A DNA stretch of 64,000 nucleotides from Cerioporus squamosus (Eukaryota; Basidiomycota; Agaricomycetes; Polyporales; Polyporaceae). Position numbers and translations under genes: made by a program. This document shows positions 60,094-64,000 of this stretch, piece by piece. The notes under the pieces are model-generated. The model saw only the letters and a list, made by a program, of their open reading frames with translations, made no database searches and was not told the origin of the DNA. Within the stretch, counting starts at the first letter, position 1. Each line of letters begins with the position of its first letter. The stretch lies in NCBI GenBank assembly GCA_022592435.1, contig JABYQS010000090.1, forward strand, positions 94,558 to 158,557, written 5' to 3'.

Positions 60094-61490
60094 TCACCCC
60101 CTTCTGTGTATCAGGTCATTCTGTATGACCAGCAATCCAGCATAGATCAAGTCCAACCTCGGCGTCGACACGCCATATGCCCTTGCCCGCCTCAACACAC
60201 CGCCGACGATCGCCTCGACCTCCATGGGACGTCCACAGTCCAGGTCAACCAACATTGAAGGCCGGAAAACCGACTTCGGGTTCTCGTTCGAGAGAATAAG
60301 GTCTATGACTTCATCCGAGAGCATCTCATCCACCGCCGGCGAGGGTGCGAGCGATGCGCGCGCGACCGTGAGCACCTCTGCCATGATGTCCCGAAGTGCC
60401 TGGCGAGACGCGGGCTGGGCGAGGACATCACCCACATGTGCACGGGTGAGGGTGCACAGGGTCGAGAAAGATGCGTTCCTGTTGCATATGCATGTACGAC
60501 GTCAGGGCGCCGTCTGTCTCAATGGGCCAAGTCCAAGCACTCACCAGAGAACTTTACGCCAGCGCGCGACGTCGGCGTCCGGTGCTGCTTCCGCGTCAGA
60601 CCCCGCGGCACGGAACATACCCACCAGAGCATCCAAAGAGTCTTTCGCAGCCTGTTCAGAAACGCTCGCCGCCGAAGCCGTCAGCGGGGGTCGGTGGTAC
60701 CCCAAGACAAGCTTCTCGTTCCCGTGCTGCGCGACCTTCTTGCCACCATCTACGGCAGTGGTGTCGACCCAGCAGCATCCTGAGATGACGACTGTGGGAG
60801 CACTGATCTTCGAAAGGGCCTCGACGAGGTCGTCTTCGATGCCGATGCCATTCTGGAGCAGGACGAACGTGGTTGTGGAGGTAGGGGGATCTGCGGAGAG
60901 CGGGGAGAGGAGAGGCGTGAGGAGTGCTGGGGTCGTGGTGATGTCTGAGATGCACTTGAATGCGCAGACGATGTAGGCGTAGTAGCGATCGGCTGCTTCC
61001 TCTATTGTGCGGACGACTGGGAGAGCTACGTCAGTACATGCGACAGCGGTATGGAGATGATCGATATGAAAGTCGCACCTCGATAGGGTTTCCACGAGGT
61101 GTGGTTCCCAAGTATCTTAGACTCAATGTCCAGGCCATGTTCTGTAAGTGCAGATCAGTGAACTCGAGATGCGCCTTCGATGCGGGGTATGTGCTAGTAC
61201 CTTGGAGTACGTCATAATTCGACCTGTATGCGTACAGATGAACCTGGTTTAGGCGGCGATGCACCATATCGTGAACTACACTCACCGACAAACTGCCGTG
61301 ATTCGCACTTTATTAGTCTTGTGCAGAGCATAGGCATACAATGCGCCGATTGCTGCGAAAGACGTATTCAGTACCGGTGGGCTGCTCGTCCCGGCGTTTG
61401 CCCCACTCTAATCCAGTCGCTGGAGGAGCTTGAATCGTACTCACCACCAAACCCAACCACGCAAACATCCAATACCTCACTGTCCAGCAT
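60094..61490 (-). CDS. Ketopantoate reductase family (ApbA/PanE-like) oxidoreductase
   Basis: Multi-exon minus-strand gene from ATG 61490-61488 (MLDSEVLDVCVVGFG) to the stop at 60094, with all phases consistent. Exon 1 joins exon 2 to give the NADP-binding glycine loop VVGFGAIGALYAYAL. Later exons give SNYDVLQEHGLDIESK and TSWKPYRVVRTIEEAADRYY, then FVLLQNGIGIEDDL (the QNG motif of the family). The C-terminal helical domain has FSTLCTLTRAHVGDVLAQPA and PSMLVDLDCGRPMEVEAIVG followed by RRARAYGVSTPRLD, as in PanE/Pan5 enzymes. Such enzymes reduce 2-dehydropantoate to pantoate for pantothenate/CoA synthesis. Fungi carry several paralogues of unproven substrate, so the exact reaction is less certain than the family. 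Confidence 0.85.
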
Positions 61491-62720
61491 TCTATGGAAT
61501 CAAGAGAGGTACAAGTGGGGCATGTGGCCTATTGAGGTCAAACACGGCGATGTTTTGCGATCGTGCACCTTTATGTTCTACAGCGGGCGTCTTCATGGGA
61601 AGCCTCAAAGCTGCCTCGTCGGCCACCGGTCCCGGTCATCGCTGGCCGGTGACTAGGAGGAGTCACTCCTCCTACCCAAGTACTACCACTCTGCGCCATT
61701 GGTATTCCCATACCACTCAAACCGATGGGGATAGCTCCTACATCCATGCATATAAATACTTAAGCGGTCGAGGAACTTATGGGAGGCCATACACCTTCAT
61801 GCTAACACCGAACTCAGGTCAAGGAGTGAATGGATATCACACAGTGGCCGACTTACTCCTCGACCACGCGTTGTACCGATCGTGAGGTATACGTTTGAGA
61901 GAGGACACTGGGAACAGACCCTTACTCAGAAGACCTCGCCAGATGCCGCTCGCGTAGCCTTTCCCTGGCCCGGACTCTGGTGGACATGACAGTCTGAAGG
62001 GGTCATGTTTGAGATCATGCCAGTAATAACTGCGATGAGCTTCCTCTCCCGATGTACTTACCTTGGATGAGCGCCATTGAAAGGGAAGCCCGAGAGGACA
62101 CGAGTAGAGGTTATGGGGGAGAAGTACATCATGTTGGTCACAGATCGCCAGTATGCAACGCGGTCAAACCGGTAGAGGTAGGCTGACATGCAACACACCT
62201 TGCTTGCGAGTTGGAACAGTTGTGTCGTCGTGATGGGGTCCGTACAGGCTTGCAGTAGGGCGGGTGGCTGAAACAGCCAAATCTATGTCCAGCGCTGCTC
62301 TGCGGGAACTTGTATGAGTGGAGTCAGTATAGTAGCTGGACTTGAATTGGCGGAAACTTCGATACCCGAGTCTCAATAGCCATCCAGAACAAGCACAGAA
62401 GGTGGATCACATCATGGCGGTGAATAGAGACAGCACCAAGAAGGAAACCCACCGCCAACAAATCTTGCAAGTGCAACAGGCGCCCGTAAGTGACCTCGCG
62501 CAGCGGCCCTCGCCAGGTCTCGCCATCACCACCTCTCCTCTTTACTTCGTGCAGGACTTTTGTCGTTCGTTCAACACCTGGCTTTGTCTTAGCTGGCACA
62601 GTTGTCGCGTCTGGATATTGAAGATTAAGTTGAACCTCGAAGCTCGCACGAATCCGACCTCGACTGGACCACATTCATACCCCGTCTGCACGCAACCACT
62701 CTCTTCACGCTTCACTCGTT
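61491..62720. other. Divergent intergenic region (ketopantoate reductase / AVL9)
   Basis: About 1.2 kb. It contains an isolated TATAAATA at 61751-61758 on the plus strand with no convincing gene behind it. The sequence just before the AVL9 ATG is pyrimidine-rich. No exon was supported. Confidence 0.45.
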
Positions 62721-64000
62721 ATGTCTACCTTCGATCATTCCCCAGAGCCCTCGCCTCTCAACACACGCTTCTTGGTCGACCCGGACGACGATGACACCAT
62801 TCCGAGCCACACTTCTCCGACGGTGACACCGCGTCCGCCAAGTCCATTGCCTTGTCCTCGCCGCCGCGTTCACCACGCGACTCGACTGCCTTGGGAGTCC
62901 CGCAAGCTCACGAGCCCGCTGTTACTCCGGTTGACACTTGTACGTCAAAGCCTCTCGCTTGCTGGGCTTACGAAACGGCACACGATGGAGACCGACGCGA
63001 GTTCGCCAAGGTCGGATGTGGACGGGGACGGAGATGACAGGAGCTTCTTTGCACGAAATACGAGGAAGGAGAGTCACCGCTTGTCAAGTGTTGCGCCCTC
63101 TATGCATGAAGTGGAGAAGCCATTGGCCACGCCGTTGCCACCCTCATTACCCCCCTCGGCTACTCTCTCTTCGCGACCACCCTCCGCGGGTGTGCGACTG
63201 AAGAGTGACACAGACAGTATCGCTTCATTTGGCTCCGCATCCACTTCGTATTCCAAGAAGGCACGCCCGGAGTCGTGCTGGTGCAGCCGACGAAGGGACC
63301 TTTGGTGCTGGGCATAGCGCTGGTGGATTTCAATCACTTGGTGTGTCGCTACTCGCTTGGAATAAACTGCGTGTTCATGCGCTGCTGGGCATAGGTCGGA
63401 CCGAAGATCGACTTTTCGCGAGGGGACATCTTTGATGATGAGGAAATCTCCAAGATCTTCCCTTCCTCGCGCTTCCTGATGGTGCACACTTGTAAGTCAC
63501 GCACTACGCTTCAGCAGTATACGACTTAACTGTGTCGTAGACGACTGAAGACTACTCGTACTTCCATGTCGTTCCATCATCACCAAACCCGACCACAATC
63601 TTTGGCATATCGTAAGCATATTCCTTTAGAAAGTGCAACGGCAACCCAACCATCTTGCAGATGTAACCGGCAAATAAGCTCGGCCGACCTGTTAGTCAAG
63701 GGTGTAGACGTTACGCGGTCCACCGTCCAGAAGGCTGTGGTTGTGCTTGCTACCAAGCCCGTGTTCGGGCCTATTCGGTGGGCGCAAAATCGTCGTCTTA
63801 CCGTACGAGTCCTGACTGAGCCTTCACAGCGACCGGTTAGGCGTCATTACACGAGCACTGTTCTCGCAACGAGATTTTACGGACACGAGCATCCTTGACG
63901 ACTTCTATTCATCGCTGGAGCATTCGCTTCGCGGCCAATGACTGAGAGCGGCCTGTACATGGGTACGTATTTGGCCGTAGGCGAGTGTTTGTCCCAGTCC
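62721..64000 (+). CDS. AVL9: AVL9-like DENN-family secretory protein (5' part; frame interrupted)
   Basis: ATG at 62721 (MSTFDHSPEPSPLNTRFL), then a Ser/Pro-rich disordered stretch with VDGDGDDRSFF and SDTDSIASFGSAS. The conserved AVL9 core follows in exons: LVLGIALVDFNHL, VGPKIDFSRGDIFDDEEISK, LPDGAH, EDYSYFHVV, TTIFGIS, CNRQISSADLLVKGVDV, TRSTVQKAVVVLATKPVFGP and RDRLGVITRALFSQRDFTDT, ending with ILDDFYSSLEHSLRGQ near the edge. Several introns are clear (for example GTGGGC...CACAG near 63779-63830). The core cannot be read in one frame: single-base shifts are needed before LVQPTKGPLVL (about 63280), in a CCC run at about 63460, and at about 63950 before TESGLYMG. AVL9 acts in late exocytic transport and polarity. 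The gene continues beyond the window. Confidence 0.85.

Noticed and set aside
27277..61490. CoA biosynthesis cluster formed by PPCDC and ketopantoate reductase genes
   Set aside because: The two genes lie 32 kb apart with unrelated genes between them, so co-occurrence in the window is probably chance.

Overview
The window looks like nuclear DNA of a filamentous basidiomycete, most likely an Agaricomycete. Genes are dense on both strands and interrupted by many short introns (about 40-75 bases, GT...AG). Coding sequence is GC-rich with C/G-ending codons. The families present (Mob2, midasin, TPR/Mlp1, fungal tyrosinase, DUF3605, CBM5/12-DM9) are eukaryotic or fungal. There is no operon logic, no CRISPR and no bacterial signature. 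Placement in or near the Polyporales is inference only.

Left part (1-31 kb): the 5' portion of a TPR/Mlp1 nuclear-basket protein (minus strand, leaving the window at base 1) is divergent to mob2. Next come a DCAF4-like WD40 protein (minus), a multi-span membrane protein resembling amino-acid transporters (plus), an atypical homeodomain protein (plus), a GCFC/PAXBP1-like nuclear protein (minus) divergent to a Rad60/Esc2/NIP45 SUMO-like-domain protein (plus), a type-3 copper tyrosinase (plus), a DUF3605 protein (plus), RanGAP/Rna1 (minus) divergent to a phosphopantothenoylcysteine decarboxylase (plus), and a multi-exon gene of unknown function (minus).

Middle (about 31.2-41.2 kb): a gene-poor island of about 10 kb. 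The only gene I can build there with confidence is a tiny two-exon secreted peptide (44 aa) with its own TATA-like element, a CT-rich leader and a dibasic site.

Right part (41-64 kb): the giant midasin (MDN1/Rea1) gene on the minus strand, with six AAA modules, an acidic linker and a C-terminal MIDAS/VWA domain. It is followed by a CBM5/12-glycine-zipper-DM9 protein (plus) containing a 10-base micro-exon, a ketopantoate-reductase-family gene (minus), and the start of AVL9 (plus), which runs off the right edge.

Most genes are unrelated housekeeping functions: nuclear transport (TPR, RanGAP), ribosome assembly (midasin), morphogenesis (Mob2), genome stability (Rad60) and CoA/pantothenate metabolism (PPCDC and the ketopantoate reductase). 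Several conserved frames (AVL9 most clearly, plus the 5' ends of midasin and the membrane protein, the homeodomain gene, and possibly PPCDC and the unknown gene) are interrupted by what look like single-base shifts. These are more easily explained by assembly indels than by biology and should be checked before the models are used.
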